Shown: positions 54,430 through 63,765, numbered from the stretch's first letter. The stretch is 64,000 nucleotides of DNA from Firm-04 sp045617625 (GCA_045617625.1 JAZLJA010000012.1:124001-188000), one strand, 5' to 3'. Notes: generated by a model from the sequence alone, not told the origin. Made by a program: numbers and translations.

Positions 54430-56817
54430 ATGTCGAAGAATTTTGACAAAATCAAGCAGGAGTTTCTTTCCCGCCTTTCCTCACAGTTTAACGTCACGCC
54501 CAATGAGGCAAGCGACAAGCAGATCTATCTGGTGCTTTCCTCAGTCATTTGCGAACAAATGCGCAGCAAACGTCAGAAATTCATCAACCATGTCAATTCC
54601 ACAGGTCAAAAACAGGTCTTTTATCTTTCCATGGAGTTTTTGATGGGACGTTCTCTCAAGACCAGTCTCTATAACCTCGAACTCGCCGATGACGTCGCCG
54701 ATATGCTCAAACAGTACGACATCAACCTCGACCGCATTTACGATTACGAACCCGATGCCGGACTTGGCAACGGCGGTCTGGGCAGACTTGCTGCCTGCTA
54801 TCTCGACGGTCTTGCCACAATGGGCTATCCCGCAACGGGGCACAGCATCTGCTACGAATACGGTATTTTCCAGCAGAAGCTGGAGGACGGCTGGCAAACG
54901 GAACTGCCCGATAACTGGCTCCCCGGCGGCGAAGTCTGGCTTGACCCCAAGCCCGAGCAGGCGATCGAAGTGCATTTTGAGGGCGATCTCGAAGAATACT
55001 GGGATCAGCAGTATCATCACGTTTCCCATGTCAATTACAACACCGTCACTGCTATCCCCTATGATATGTATGTTTCGGGCTACGGCAGCAATGCCGTCAG
55101 CGTCCTTCGTCTCTGGGATGCAAAAGCCCCCAGTTTCGATATGGCAATGTTCAATCAGGGCGATTATTCCAAGGCTCTGGGACAAAACTCCATCGCCAAT
55201 GCCATTTCCAAGGTGCTTTATCCCAACGACAACCATCTGGAGGGCAAATCGCTCCGTCTCCGTCAACAGTATTTCCTCTGTGCGGCGGCGATCGGCGATA
55301 TCGTCAACAACCACATGAGCGTCTACGGCACACTGGAAAACCTCGCGGACAAAGTGGCAATCCACATCAACGACACCCACCCGACGCTTGCCATCCCCGA
55401 ACTGATGCGCATTCTGCTCGATGACTGCGGCTACGGCTGGGATGAGGCATGGGACATCACCACCCGCGTGTTTGCCTACACCAACCATACCGTCATGGCG
55501 GAAGCACTTGAAAAATGGGATGTCAACCTCGTGCGCCGCATCATTCCGCGTATCTTCTCGATCATCGTCGAGATCAACAACCGCTATTGCGCAGGCATCT
55601 TTGAACGCAACGGCGGCGACAGCGCAAAAACCACCAAAATGTCCATCATTCAGGATAACGTCATCCATATGGCAAAGCTGTGCGTGGCGGCTTCCCACAA
55701 TGTCAACGGTGTGTCCAAACTGCACTCCGAGATCATCAAGGATAAAGTGTTCGGGCTGGAATATCAGGACGCACCGCAGAAATTCACCAACGTCACCAAC
55801 GGCATCGCTTACCGCCGCTGGCTGTATCAGTCGAACCCCGCTTTGACCAAGCTTTTGCAGGAAACCATCGGCAGCGGATTCCTCAAAAACGGCGCAGATC
55901 TCGTCAAGCTGCGCAAGTTTGAAAAAGATGCCGATGTGTTGGAAAAACTGCTGGAAGTCAAGCGCGAAAACAAGCTGAACTTCGCAAAATATGTCAAGCA
56001 GAAGAACGGCATCATTCTGAACCCTGACAGCATTTTCGATGTGCAGGTCAAGCGTCTGCACGAATATAAGCGGCAACATCTGAATGCCCTCAACATCCTC
56101 GCGGATTATCTGATGCTGCTCGAAAACCCCGATATGGATTTTACCCCCAAAACCTATATCTTTGCAGCAAAGGCAGCTCCGGGCTACTACCTCGCAAAAC
56201 AGATCATCAAAATGATCTGGTCGCTCTCCGAGGAAATCCGCAAGAACCCCAGGATCAGCGAAAAGCTTTCTGTCGTGTTCCTTGAGAATTACTGCGTTAC
56301 ACTCTCCGAACTGCTCATGCCCGCATCCGACCTCTCCGAGCAGATCTCGCTGGCAGGCACGGAAGCATCGGGCACAGGCAACATGAAGCTGATGCTCAAC
56401 GGTGCTGTCACCATCGGCACCCTCGACGGCGCGAACATCGAGATCAAAGAAGCGGCAGGCGATGAGAACATCATCATCTTCGGCATGAAAACCGAGGAAG
56501 TCAACGAGCACAAGCCCAATTACCGTCCGCAGGATATCTACAACGGTCACGGACTGATCCATACGTGCGTGGACAGAATCAACAACGGCATCAACGGCTG
56601 CACCTTCGCGGAAATTGCAAATTCGCTGCGCACACAGGATCCCTATATGGTACTTGCCGATTTCGACAGCTACCGTGCGGCACAGGCTTACGCCTCGCAG
56701 TGCTACAGCGACCGCCTGAAGTTTGCGAAGATGAGTCTCAACAACATCGCAGGTGCTGGCATTTTCTCTGCCGACCGCGCTGTGACAGAATACGCCAAAA
56801 ACATCTGGAATCTGTAA
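54430..56817 (+). CDS. glgP: Glycogen phosphorylase (GT35)
   Basis: Releases glucose-1-phosphate from glycogen. 795 aa, the normal length. N-terminal segments FYLSMEFLMGRSL and ADAGLGNGGLGRLAAC-like EPDAGLGNGGLGRLA, the middle NDTHPTLAIPELMR, and the PLP lysine in EASGTGNMKLMLNG near 652. ATG 54430 has GGAG ten bases upstream; the ATG at 54415 overlaps that site. Followed 78 bases later by a GH13 gene, with which it forms a glycogen or maltodextrin breakdown unit apart from the synthesis operon. Confidence 0.97.
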   Translation: MSKNFDKIKQEFLSRLSSQFNVTPNEASDKQIYLVLSSVICEQMRSKRQKFINHVNSTGQKQVFYLSMEFLMGRSLKTSLYNLELADDVADMLKQYDINLDRIYDYEPDAGLGNGGLGRLAACYLDGLATMGYPATGHSICYEYGIFQQKLEDGWQTELPDNWLPGGEVWLDPKPEQAIEVHFEGDLEEYWDQQYHHVSHVNYNTVTAIPYDMYVSGYGSNAVSVLRLWDAKAPSFDMAMFNQGDYSKALGQNSIANAISKVLYPNDNHLEGKSLRLRQQYFLCAAAIGDIVNNHMSVYGTLENLADKVAIHINDTHPTLAIPELMRILLDDCGYGWDEAWDITTRVFAYTNHTVMAEALEKWDVNLVRRIIPRIFSIIVEINNRYCAGIFERNGGDSAKTTKMSIIQDNVIHMAKLCVAASHNVNGVSKLHSEIIKDKVFGLEYQDAPQKFTNVTNGIAYRRWLYQSNPALTKLLQETIGSGFLKNGADLVKLRKFEKDADVLEKLLEVKRENKLNFAKYVKQKNGIILNPDSIFDVQVKRLHEYKRQHLNALNILADYLMLLENPDMDFTPKTYIFAAKAAPGYYLAKQIIKMIWSLSEEIRKNPRISEKLSVVFLENYCVTLSELLMPASDLSEQISLAGTEASGTGNMKLMLNGAVTIGTLDGANIEIKEAAGDENIIIFGMKTEEVNEHKPNYRPQDIYNGHGLIHTCVDRINNGINGCTFAEIANSLRTQDPYMVLADFDSYRAAQAYASQCYSDRLKFAKMSLNNIAGAGIFSADRAVTEYAKNIWNL

Positions 56818-56895
56818 TGCGAATGAAACGGGGGAGCCGCCGAATTGGGGTTCCCCCTGTGTTTTCACGCAGCTGCAAAAAAGGAGGCATGAGAT

Positions 56896-58770
56896 ATGAA
56901 ACCGATCTATGACAGTTGGGACCGCGCCTATAAAAGTGTTTTCGGCGCACTGCGAAGAAACGAACCCTGTACCTTTACCATTTGTCTGCCAAAATCCACT
57001 CATCTGGATTCCAATCCCATGCTCGTGCTGTTTCGCGTGGGCATGAAAGAACGCTTCGTCCCCATGAACACCGTTTATGAATGCGGCGACGAGATCTATT
57101 ATTCCGCGACCTGCTCCGCCAATATCCCCGGCGTGCATTACTACTATTTTGCATATATGTCGGGCGGGCAGTGGACGTATATCAAGAAAATCGCGGGACA
57201 TGAGGGCGTTTTCAACAACGGCGACCTCTTTCAGCTCACCATTTACGACGAGCATTTTGAAACGCCCGATTTCCTGAAGGGCGGCATCATGTATCAGATT
57301 TTCCCCGACCGCTTCTGCAAAAGCGGCGTGCAGCACGAAAATGTCCCCGATGACCGCATCCTGCGCGATGACTGGGGCGGCACCCCCAATTATCGCCCCG
57401 ACGAAAAAGGACATGTGTGGAACAACGATTACTTCGGCGGCGACCTGGAAGGCATCATTCAAAAGCTGCCGTATCTGGAAGACCTCGGCGTGACCTGCAT
57501 CTATCTCAACCCGATCTTTGAATCGCACGAAAACCACCGCTATAATACCGCAAACTATCGCAAGGTCGACCCGCTGCTCGGCACAAACGCCGATTTTGCC
57601 CGCCTTTGCTCCGAGGCAAACCGCTGCGGCATCAGCGTGATCCTCGACGGCGTGTTTTCCCACACGGGTGCAGACAGCATCTATTTCAACAAATTCGGCA
57701 GATACCCCGAAAACGGCGCATATAATACCCCTGAAAGCCCGTATTATAAATGGTACTGCTTCCAGAATTATCCGAACACCTATGAATCCTGGTGGGGCAT
57801 CGACACCCTGCCGAATGTTCACGAAAATGAACCTGATTACACCGATTATATCTGCGGACGCGGCGGTGTGCTGGAATATTGGCTTTCACAGGGCGCGGCG
57901 GGTTTCCGTCTCGATGTGGCGGATGAACTGCCCAACGAATTTCTCGAAAATCTCCATGAATGCGTCAAGAGCTATGATGGCGACAAAATCATCATCGGCG
58001 AAGTCTGGGAGGACGCTTCCAACAAGGAGGCTTACGGCGAAAAACGCCGCTATCTGCTTGGCGGACAGCTTGACAGTGTCATGAATTATCCGTTCCGCAC
58101 CGCGATCATGCGCTATCTGGGGGGCTGCCGACCCGAAGAATTTCGTCAGGAGATCATGACGATCCTCGAAAATTACCCGAAGCCGACCGTCGATGTGCTG
58201 ATGAACTTTGTCTCCACACACGATATCGAACGTGCCATCACCGTGCTGGGCGGCGAGCCCGTCAACGGCAGAAACAAAGACTGGATGGCGGAGCGTCGGC
58301 TGTCAGAGGAAGAATATCAACGGGGCAAGGCAAAGCTCAAATGCGCGATGGCACTGCAATTTTTCCTCCCCGGTGTACCGAGCATCTATTACGGCGACGA
58401 AGCAGGTCTTGACGGCTACTGCGACCCGTTCAACCGCCGCTGCTATCCGTGGGGACATGAGGACACCGATCTGATCGCCTATACCAAAACGCTGGCAAAG
58501 ATCCGAAAGATGTCCAAATGCTTTGTGGACGGCAGAATGAAATTCCTGAAGCTTGCGGATGATTACGTGATCTTTGCGCGGTATCGGCACAACAGCCGCA
58601 ATGCAATGGCGATCGTTGTCAACCGCAGCGACAAACCGCTGACGATCGACGTATCGAAAGAGACGTTTTCGCACAGATATACGTCATTCAGCGTGGTTTA
58701 CGGCAAATCGAACGGCAACTGCGTCACCGTGGAACCTTTCGGATTCCTTGCCGCACGCGTAGAATTATAA
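56896..58770 (+). CDS. Intracellular GH13 alpha-glucan hydrolase (neopullulanase/amylase-like)
   Basis: 624 aa, no signal peptide. Residues 1-115 are an N-terminal beta-sandwich of the CBM34/N-domain kind. The GH13 barrel begins at MYQIFPDRF and shows DGVFSHTG, the nucleophile in GFRLDVADE near 339, the acid/base in IIGEVWED near 368, and STHDIER near 441. The C-domain ends VEPFGFLAARVEL. This plan fits neopullulanase, cyclomaltodextrinase or debranching-type enzymes that act on glycogen or imported dextrins. AAAAGGAGG precedes the ATG. Works next to glgP. Confidence 0.9.
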   Translation: MKPIYDSWDRAYKSVFGALRRNEPCTFTICLPKSTHLDSNPMLVLFRVGMKERFVPMNTVYECGDEIYYSATCSANIPGVHYYYFAYMSGGQWTYIKKIAGHEGVFNNGDLFQLTIYDEHFETPDFLKGGIMYQIFPDRFCKSGVQHENVPDDRILRDDWGGTPNYRPDEKGHVWNNDYFGGDLEGIIQKLPYLEDLGVTCIYLNPIFESHENHRYNTANYRKVDPLLGTNADFARLCSEANRCGISVILDGVFSHTGADSIYFNKFGRYPENGAYNTPESPYYKWYCFQNYPNTYESWWGIDTLPNVHENEPDYTDYICGRGGVLEYWLSQGAAGFRLDVADELPNEFLENLHECVKSYDGDKIIIGEVWEDASNKEAYGEKRRYLLGGQLDSVMNYPFRTAIMRYLGGCRPEEFRQEIMTILENYPKPTVDVLMNFVSTHDIERAITVLGGEPVNGRNKDWMAERRLSEEEYQRGKAKLKCAMALQFFLPGVPSIYYGDEAGLDGYCDPFNRRCYPWGHEDTDLIAYTKTLAKIRKMSKCFVDGRMKFLKLADDYVIFARYRHNSRNAMAIVVNRSDKPLTIDVSKETFSHRYTSFSVVYGKSNGNCVTVEPFGFLAARVEL

Positions 58771-58911
58771 TCAAGGAATTTTACGGCGTCCATCACAAAA
58801 GCTTTACTCGGTTTTTCTCGAAAAATCGCGGAGTCCGGAGGCAGTGCCTCCGTTCGCTGTCCGCAGAGAACGAAACACCTTTTCTCCTTACACATGGTCA
58901 GGAGGGGGCAT

Positions 58912-58949
58912 GGGGGGAACCCTACCAAGGGGGTTCCCCCCTACTTTTT
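58912..58949 (+). terminator. Terminator of the glgP-GH13 unit
   Basis: GGGGGGAACCC pairs with GGGTTCCCCCC, followed by CTACTTTTTC. A smaller hairpin (GGAGGCAGTGCCTCC, 58838-58852) lies upstream in the same gap. Confidence 0.75.
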
Positions 58950-58971
58950 CGACAAGCTGTATCTTTGGGTC

Positions 58972-59000
58972 TTGCATTTTACAAAAAAACGTGGTATAAT
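58972..59000 (+). promoter_or_regulatory. Promoter of the DUF2953-ytfJ-rluB operon
   Basis: TTGCAT at 58972-58977, 17-base spacer, TATAAT at 58995-59000. Confidence 0.85.
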
Positions 59001-59045
59001 AATGTGGAATATTCCATTTATCTGCGGAAAGGACGGTGGTGATAT

Positions 59046-59927
59046 TTGGGCTGGATCATCTTCTGGGCGATTTTTGCCCTGTTTGCGGTCATTTTGCTCA
59101 TCCCGCTGCGCATCACCTTTGCCGCAGACAATCGCCCTGCCCCGAACAGCACCGAGGACGCAGGCGTCAAATGGCATGTCGCGATCAAATACGGGCTCAT
59201 TCAGGTGTTTGAAATAGGCAGCGACGTTGAGAAAAAACCAAAAAAGCCAAAGAAACCGAAAAAGAAGAAAAAACCTGCAAAATCTGACGAAGAACCGCAC
59301 GCCGCCCCGCCAAAGCCCGATCCGTCTCCTGCGGCTGAAACGGAAACGCCCGAACCTCTGCCCGACACGCATTCGCCCTCAGATGAGGAAATCGCGGAAA
59401 TGACGGACGAAGAACTGTTCGGTGCGGCACAGAAACCCGATGAAAAAACCGAAAAAAAAGGCTTCTTCAAAAAGATCCTCCCCTCGAATCTCTCGGAGGG
59501 CGTGGATTTTGTCGGGGACATTCTTTCATCACTTTCCCCGCCGCTCAGATTGCTTGCCAAACATCTGCACTTCGTCAATTTGCGCGTGACTGTGGATGTT
59601 GCATCGGAGGACGCCGCAAAAACCGCCATCACCTACGGAGCTGTCAGCGGAGGCGCGTTTTTCCTGCTCGGGCAGCTGCAAAGCGTTTTCGATATCCGTG
59701 CGGAGCAGTTTGGCATTCGTGCCGACTTTTTCGGCGATAAACTGCGGTTTTCCGCATCGGGAGAACTCAACACCACCCCGTTCTCCCTGCTCTGTGTTGC
59801 GCTGGGCATCGGCGGACGGTTTTTGTGGAAATCATTCTGGCGCGTTCGCCGTCAGGATAAGGAAAAAGCAGCAACTACAAAAAAATCATCAAAATCTGCG
59901 AAAGCCGAACAATCGGCAGCAGGATAA
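59046..59927 (+). CDS. DUF2953 domain protein
   Basis: 293 aa. One N-terminal membrane helix (WIIFWAIFALFAVILLIPL), a short sheet, a highly charged linker (about 58-130: a Lys/Pro run, then an acidic run), then the DUF2953-type C-terminal part (LLAKHLHFVNLRVTVDVASEDAAKTAITYGAVSGG). Family function is unknown, but it is regularly found next to ytfJ in spore formers, as here (15-base gap). Start is TTG at 59046, the only in-frame start after a stop at 59040, with GGACGGTGGTGA upstream. Confidence 0.85.
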   Translation: MGWIIFWAIFALFAVILLIPLRITFAADNRPAPNSTEDAGVKWHVAIKYGLIQVFEIGSDVEKKPKKPKKPKKKKKPAKSDEEPHAAPPKPDPSPAAETETPEPLPDTHSPSDEEIAEMTDEELFGAAQKPDEKTEKKGFFKKILPSNLSEGVDFVGDILSSLSPPLRLLAKHLHFVNLRVTVDVASEDAAKTAITYGAVSGGAFFLLGQLQSVFDIRAEQFGIRADFFGDKLRFSASGELNTTPFSLLCVALGIGGRFLWKSFWRVRRQDKEKAATTKKSSKSAKAEQSAAG

Positions 59928-59942
59928 GAGGAGGAACGAATC

Positions 59943-60368
59943 ATGTCTGAAAGAAACGAAGGTCAGCATCCCGTGCAGGAGACCCTGCGCATCACAATGG
60001 AAGAAATCCGCGGCATGGTGGATGCAAACACCATCATCGGTGAGCCGATCTCCTGCAATGACGGCACAACCGTCATTCCCGTTTCCAAGGTATCTTACGG
60101 CTTTGCATCGGGCGGCTCTGATCTGCCCACAAAGGTCGCAAAGGAACAGTTCGGCGGCGGCGGCGGCGCAGGCGTGTCCATCACTCCGATCGCGTTTCTC
60201 GTCATCACCAAAAACGATGTGAAGCTCTTGCAGCTTTCCGTCAACGCCTCCACACCGAATGCGGTCATCAACATGGTGCCCGATCTGATGGATAAACTTA
60301 CGAATCTGCTGAATAAAAAGCAGCAGGATAAAATGGATGCGGTCGGCGAAGTCAAAATTGTGGACTGA
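59943..60368 (+). CDS. ytfJ: GerW/YtfJ family sporulation protein
   Basis: 141 aa. The family is linked to spore germination or sporulation in Firmicutes. Signature segments are VDANTIIGEPISCNDGTTVIPVS (split around residue 28), KVSYGFASGG, FGGGGGAGVSITPIAFLVI and the C-terminal VPDLMDKLTNLL. GAGGAACGAATC precedes the ATG. Between DUF2953 and rluB in one operon. Confidence 0.93.
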   Translation: MSERNEGQHPVQETLRITMEEIRGMVDANTIIGEPISCNDGTTVIPVSKVSYGFASGGSDLPTKVAKEQFGGGGGAGVSITPIAFLVITKNDVKLLQLSVNASTPNAVINMVPDLMDKLTNLLNKKQQDKMDAVGEVKIVD

Positions 60369-60398
60369 CCCGCCGCGCACCCCGCAAAAGAGGATCTT

Positions 60399-61133
60399 AT
60401 GGAAAAAGTCAGAATTCAAAAGCTGCTTTCGGAGTGCGGATATTGTTCGCGGCGCAAAGCAGAGGCACTCATCAGCGCAGGCAGAGTGAAGTGCAACGGC
60501 AGACCTGTCAAGCTGGGCGATCAGGCAACTGCCCGCGATCTGCTCTCGGTGGATGGCGAAAACATCGTTATTCCGAAGAAAAAAGCACATCGCTATATCA
60601 TGCTGAACAAGCCCCGCGGCTACGTGACAACGCTCTCGGACGAACAGGGCAGAAAATGCGTCACGGATCTGCTCACGGATGTCGGAGAGCGCGTGTACCC
60701 CATCGGGCGGCTTGACCGCAACTCGGAGGGGCTTCTGCTGTTCACCAACGACGGCGAATTTGCAAACGACATCATGCATCCCTCACGGGAAGTGTCGAAA
60801 ACTTATCGCGTGACGGTGCGCCCGCCTGTCTCGGAAGATCAGCTTGCGCGAATGGCGGCAGGTGTCACGCTGGATGACGGATTTCAGACATCGCCTGCAA
60901 ACATTGTGACACAGACGGTCGAGGCGGAGCGTGTGGTGCTGCTCGTGACGATTCACGAAGGCAAAAAGCGCGAGGTGCGCCGAATGTGCGACGCAGTGGG
61001 GCTGGAAGTGGCGCGACTGCGGAGAACGAGCATCGGGCCGGTGAAACTCGGGATGCTGAAACCCGGAGCATGGCGCGATCTGACCTCGGAAGAACTGCGC
61101 GCACTGCGTCAGGCGATCGGCAGAGAGAAATAA
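60399..61133 (+). CDS. rluB: 23S rRNA pseudouridine synthase, RluB/RsuA family
   Basis: 244 aa. N-terminal S4 RNA-binding domain (EKVRIQKLLSECGYCSRRKAEALI) and the catalytic domain with the aspartate in IGRLDRNSEGLLLFTNDG, plus LNKPRGYVTT and EGKKREVRRMC. The group modifies large or small subunit rRNA; RluB is the likely assignment in Firmicutes. It closes the operon and ends in a bidirectional terminator. Confidence 0.92.
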   Translation: MEKVRIQKLLSECGYCSRRKAEALISAGRVKCNGRPVKLGDQATARDLLSVDGENIVIPKKKAHRYIMLNKPRGYVTTLSDEQGRKCVTDLLTDVGERVYPIGRLDRNSEGLLLFTNDGEFANDIMHPSREVSKTYRVTVRPPVSEDQLARMAAGVTLDDGFQTSPANIVTQTVEAERVVLLVTIHEGKKREVRRMCDAVGLEVARLRRTSIGPVKLGMLKPGAWRDLTSEELRALRQAIGREK

Positions 61134-61144
61134 AGACACAATAT

Positions 61145-61179
61145 AAAAATGAGGACGACTTTCGGTCGTCCGCATTTTT
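61145..61179. terminator. Bidirectional terminator between rluB and trpB2
   Basis: GGACGAC / GTCGTCC stem flanked by AAAAAT on the left and ATTTTTG on the right. Nearly the same sequence as the terminator at 41121-41151. Confidence 0.85.
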
Positions 61180-61210
61180 GTATCTGCGATAAATGCACGT
61201 TTGTCGGGAA

Positions 61211-62584
61211 TCAGTCCATCTTCGGCAGTTTTTCGAGTGCAGCAGCAATTTCGTCATCCGTCGGGATATAATCCGTCAAAGTGCCGTTGTTGTGCTTCTC
61301 ATATGCCATCATGTCAAAATAGCCGGTACCCGTCAAGCCGAACACGATGTTCTTCGCTTCGCCCGTTTCCTTGCATTTCATTGCCTCGTCGATCGCAACC
61401 TTGATCGCGTGTGAACTCTCAGGCGCAGGCAAAATACCCTCGACCCGTGCAAACTCGACTGCCGCCTTGAACACCTCTGTCTGCTTGACCGACACCGCCT
61501 CCAGCAAGCCCTGATCATGCAGCTCCGAAAGCGTGCTGTTCATGCCGTGATAACGCAGACCACCCGCATGATTCGGCGCAGGGATATAATCGCAGCCCAG
61601 CGTGTACATCTTCGCCAGCGGACAGATCATGCCCGTATCGCAGAAGTCATACGCATATTTTCCTCGTGTCAGCGACGGACAGGATGCAGGCTCGACTGCG
61701 ATGAATTTGTAATTTGCCTCGCCGCGAAGCTGCTGTCCGGCAAACGGCGCGATCAAGCCACCCAGATTGGAACCGCCGCCCGCACAGCCGATGATGATAT
61801 CCGCCTGAATGCCGTATTTGTCGAGTGCCGCTTTTGCCTCCAGACCAATGACCGACTGATGCAGCATCACCTGATTCAGCACAGAGCCCAGCACATAGCG
61901 ATAACCCTCGTTGGACGATGCGCATTCCACTGCCTCGGACACCGCACAGCCCAGACTTCCGCCCGTGCCGGGATGCTCCGCAAGAATTTTTCTGCCAACT
62001 GCCGTCGTCTCGGAGGGCGACGGTGTCACCGATGCGCCGTAAGTGCGCATCACCTCGCGGCGAAACGGCTTCTGCTCATAGCTGACCTTGACCATGAACA
62101 CCTTGCAGTCCAGATCGAAATAAGAACACGCCATCGAAAGTGCCGTGCCCCACTGACCTGCACCCGTCTCGGTGGTGACGCCCTTCAAGCCCTGCTTTTT
62201 TGCATAGTAAGCCTGTGCGATCGCAGAATTGAGCTTGTGACTGCCCGATGTGTTATTGCCCTCAAACTTATAATAGATGTGAGCGGGGGTGCCGAGTTTC
62301 TTTTCCAGACAATATGCACGCACCAGCGGCGCAGGACGATACATCTTATAAAAATCGCGGATCTCCTCAGGAATCGGGATATAGGCGTCCTGATCGTTCA
62401 GTTCCTGCTCGGCAAGCTCGCGGCAGAACACCTGTGAAAGCTCATCGAGCGTCGCAGGCTTGTGCGTCTGCGGGTTGAGCAGCGGTGCAGGCTTTTTCTG
62501 CATATCCGCGCGCAGATTGTACCATGCCTTCGGCATTTCGTCTTCAGTCAGATAGATTTTGTAAGGGATGTTCGGATTTGCCAT
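61211..62584 (-). CDS. trpB: Tryptophan synthase beta chain, TrpB2 type
   Basis: 457 aa, longer than TrpB1 (about 400), with the TrpB2-type N-terminus (YLTEDEMPKAWYNLRADM). PLP lysine in NNTSGSHKLNSAIAQAYYA, ETGAGQWGTALS, and the phosphate loop IGCAGGGSNLGG. TrpB2 makes tryptophan from indole and serine, often without TrpA. It stands alone behind a T-box leader that senses uncharged tRNA. ATG 62584 with AAAGGAGTG upstream. No other trp gene in the window. Confidence 0.94.
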   Translation of the reverse strand: MANPNIPYKIYLTEDEMPKAWYNLRADMQKKPAPLLNPQTHKPATLDELSQVFCRELAEQELNDQDAYIPIPEEIRDFYKMYRPAPLVRAYCLEKKLGTPAHIYYKFEGNNTSGSHKLNSAIAQAYYAKKQGLKGVTTETGAGQWGTALSMACSYFDLDCKVFMVKVSYEQKPFRREVMRTYGASVTPSPSETTAVGRKILAEHPGTGGSLGCAVSEAVECASSNEGYRYVLGSVLNQVMLHQSVIGLEAKAALDKYGIQADIIIGCAGGGSNLGGLIAPFAGQQLRGEANYKFIAVEPASCPSLTRGKYAYDFCDTGMICPLAKMYTLGCDYIPAPNHAGGLRYHGMNSTLSELHDQGLLEAVSVKQTEVFKAAVEFARVEGILPAPESSHAIKVAIDEAMKCKETGEAKNIVFGLTGTGYFDMMAYEKHNNGTLTDYIPTDDEIAAALEKLPKMD

Positions 62585-62659
62585 TTGGATGCACTCCTTT
62601 CAGAATTGCGGCAAAAGCTGCCGCGGTCGGATGTCGGGGAATCATAGTATGTGCGGTTT

Positions 62660-62940
62660 TCAAAATAAAAATCGCCCGTCCCCGACAAAATCAGTTTGTC
62701 AAGGACGAGCGTTGCTCGCGGTGCCACCTTGATTCGCAGCAGATATCTCCGCCGCGCACTTACGGAATACTACCATATTCCTGACAACTCACGTATGTCC
62801 ACACGTCGCAGTTTTATCGGCATGAAGCTGCCGACTGCGCCCTCCGCGGGCCATTTGATGACTTGTGTTCCGTTCGGTTCTCAGCATCCCGAACTCTCTG
62901 TGGGGGCATCATCATCTTTATCTCCGCATCAACGGTTTCT
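62660..62940 (-). ncRNA. T-box riboswitch, likely tRNA-Trp specific
   Basis: On the minus strand, the conserved T-box core TGGCACCGCG lies at 62726-62717. Stem I shows AGAGAG near 62900-62893, a GGATGCTGAGAACC distal loop, and the UGG codon at 62853-62851 in the position of the specifier, after a TGATGA/TCATCA helix. Downstream, GTCCTTGACAAA pairs with TTTGTCGGGGAC (62706-62678) and is followed by GATTTTTATTTT, a terminator. Uncharged tRNA-Trp would favour the antiterminator and turn trpB2 on. The specifier is an inference from position. Confidence 0.88.
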
Positions 62941-62946
62941 GCCTGT

Positions 62947-62975
62947 ATTATAGCACGGAAAATCGGATTTGTCAA
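62947..62975 (-). promoter_or_regulatory. Promoter of the T-box/trpB2 transcript
   Basis: On the minus strand, TTGACA (62975-62970), 17-base spacer, TATAAT (62952-62947). Confidence 0.88.
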
Positions 62976-62994
62976 GTGCTTTTTTGTGGATAAT

Positions 62995-63765
62995 TCAGGA
63001 ATTTGTTTCCGCAGATGAATGCGGCATTGCATCGAGCTCGGCAAGCTGATGCATATTTTCCGAATCGAGAATGCCCAAAACAGGGGATGCATCGCGGATG
63101 TCTTCGCGGGAACGGTCATGATAGCCATTCAGATAATGCATCGAAAGGGGCACGGATTCATCATCGAGAATGTCATCCATCCTGTCACTGCGGTGAACGA
63201 CTTCATCTGCCTTGACACGCACGCCTTCCAGTTCTGCCTGATAGCGTGTGATCTTTTCCTTGACCTGCCGCCGCTCACTCTGCTCCGCAAACGTAAAATC
63301 AAAGACCGGAAACCCTTCCTCCTCTGAAAGATCAGCCCACTGACCGCAGCGAAAAAGAAGCCAGATACAAAAGCCGACCGCAGGCAGCAGCAGCGCAATA
63401 CCCAGCAGCGAATACACGAGTGCCACACACAAAGCGGTGAAAATCATCAGATAAATGCACAGATTCCGCTTTCGCAGAAGTGCTGCCGCCAAACAACCAC
63501 CGTAAACAGGCAGCGAAAGCAACCCTGCCGCAATGATATTTTGCTGCAAAAGAATTTGTCCCCAGCTTGACAGCCAGTTGTGATTCTCGGCTTTGACACC
63601 CAAACCTGTCATCAGCATCAGACCAGCCGAAGCCGCCCCGAAAATCGCCAGAAGATAAATGGACGCCAACGCAAGCTTCTCAAACGAATGCTCCAGCCGC
63701 TCCTTTTTTTTGCGGTTGATATCAAACCGTTTGCGCCGTGTTTCATCGTCGTAGATACTCGGCAT
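62995..63765 (-). CDS. Membrane protein of unknown function, EEGFP-motif family, copy D
   Basis: 256 aa. Same plan as the protein at 19703-20395: charged N-terminus (SIYDDETRRKRFDINRKKKE), four membrane helices (about 28-140), then LSEEEGFPVFDFTF, a helical segment (ITRYQAELEGVRVK), MDDILDD and LNGYHD, ending in an acidic tail. These blocks occur in the same order in both, so they are paralogues about 43 kb apart. Start 63765 (MPSIYDDE) has GAGGTG upstream. Function unknown. Confidence 0.8.
   Translation of the reverse strand: MPSIYDDETRRKRFDINRKKKERLEHSFEKLALASIYLLAIFGAASAGLMLMTGLGVKAENHNWLSSWGQILLQQNIIAAGLLSLPVYGGCLAAALLRKRNLCIYLMIFTALCVALVYSLLGIALLLPAVGFCIWLLFRCGQWADLSEEEGFPVFDFTFAEQSERRQVKEKITRYQAELEGVRVKADEVVHRSDRMDDILDDESVPLSMHYLNGYHDRSREDIRDASPVLGILDSENMHQLAELDAMPHSSAETNS

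Larger units (their letters stand above)
62592..62994 (-). other. Leader region between trpB2 and the copy D membrane protein gene
   Basis: About 410 bases without a gene. It contains a promoter (62975-62947), a T-box riboswitch with terminator, and the trpB2 ribosome site. No terminator for the upstream minus-strand gene was seen, so some read-through into the T-box leader is likely. Confidence 0.7.
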
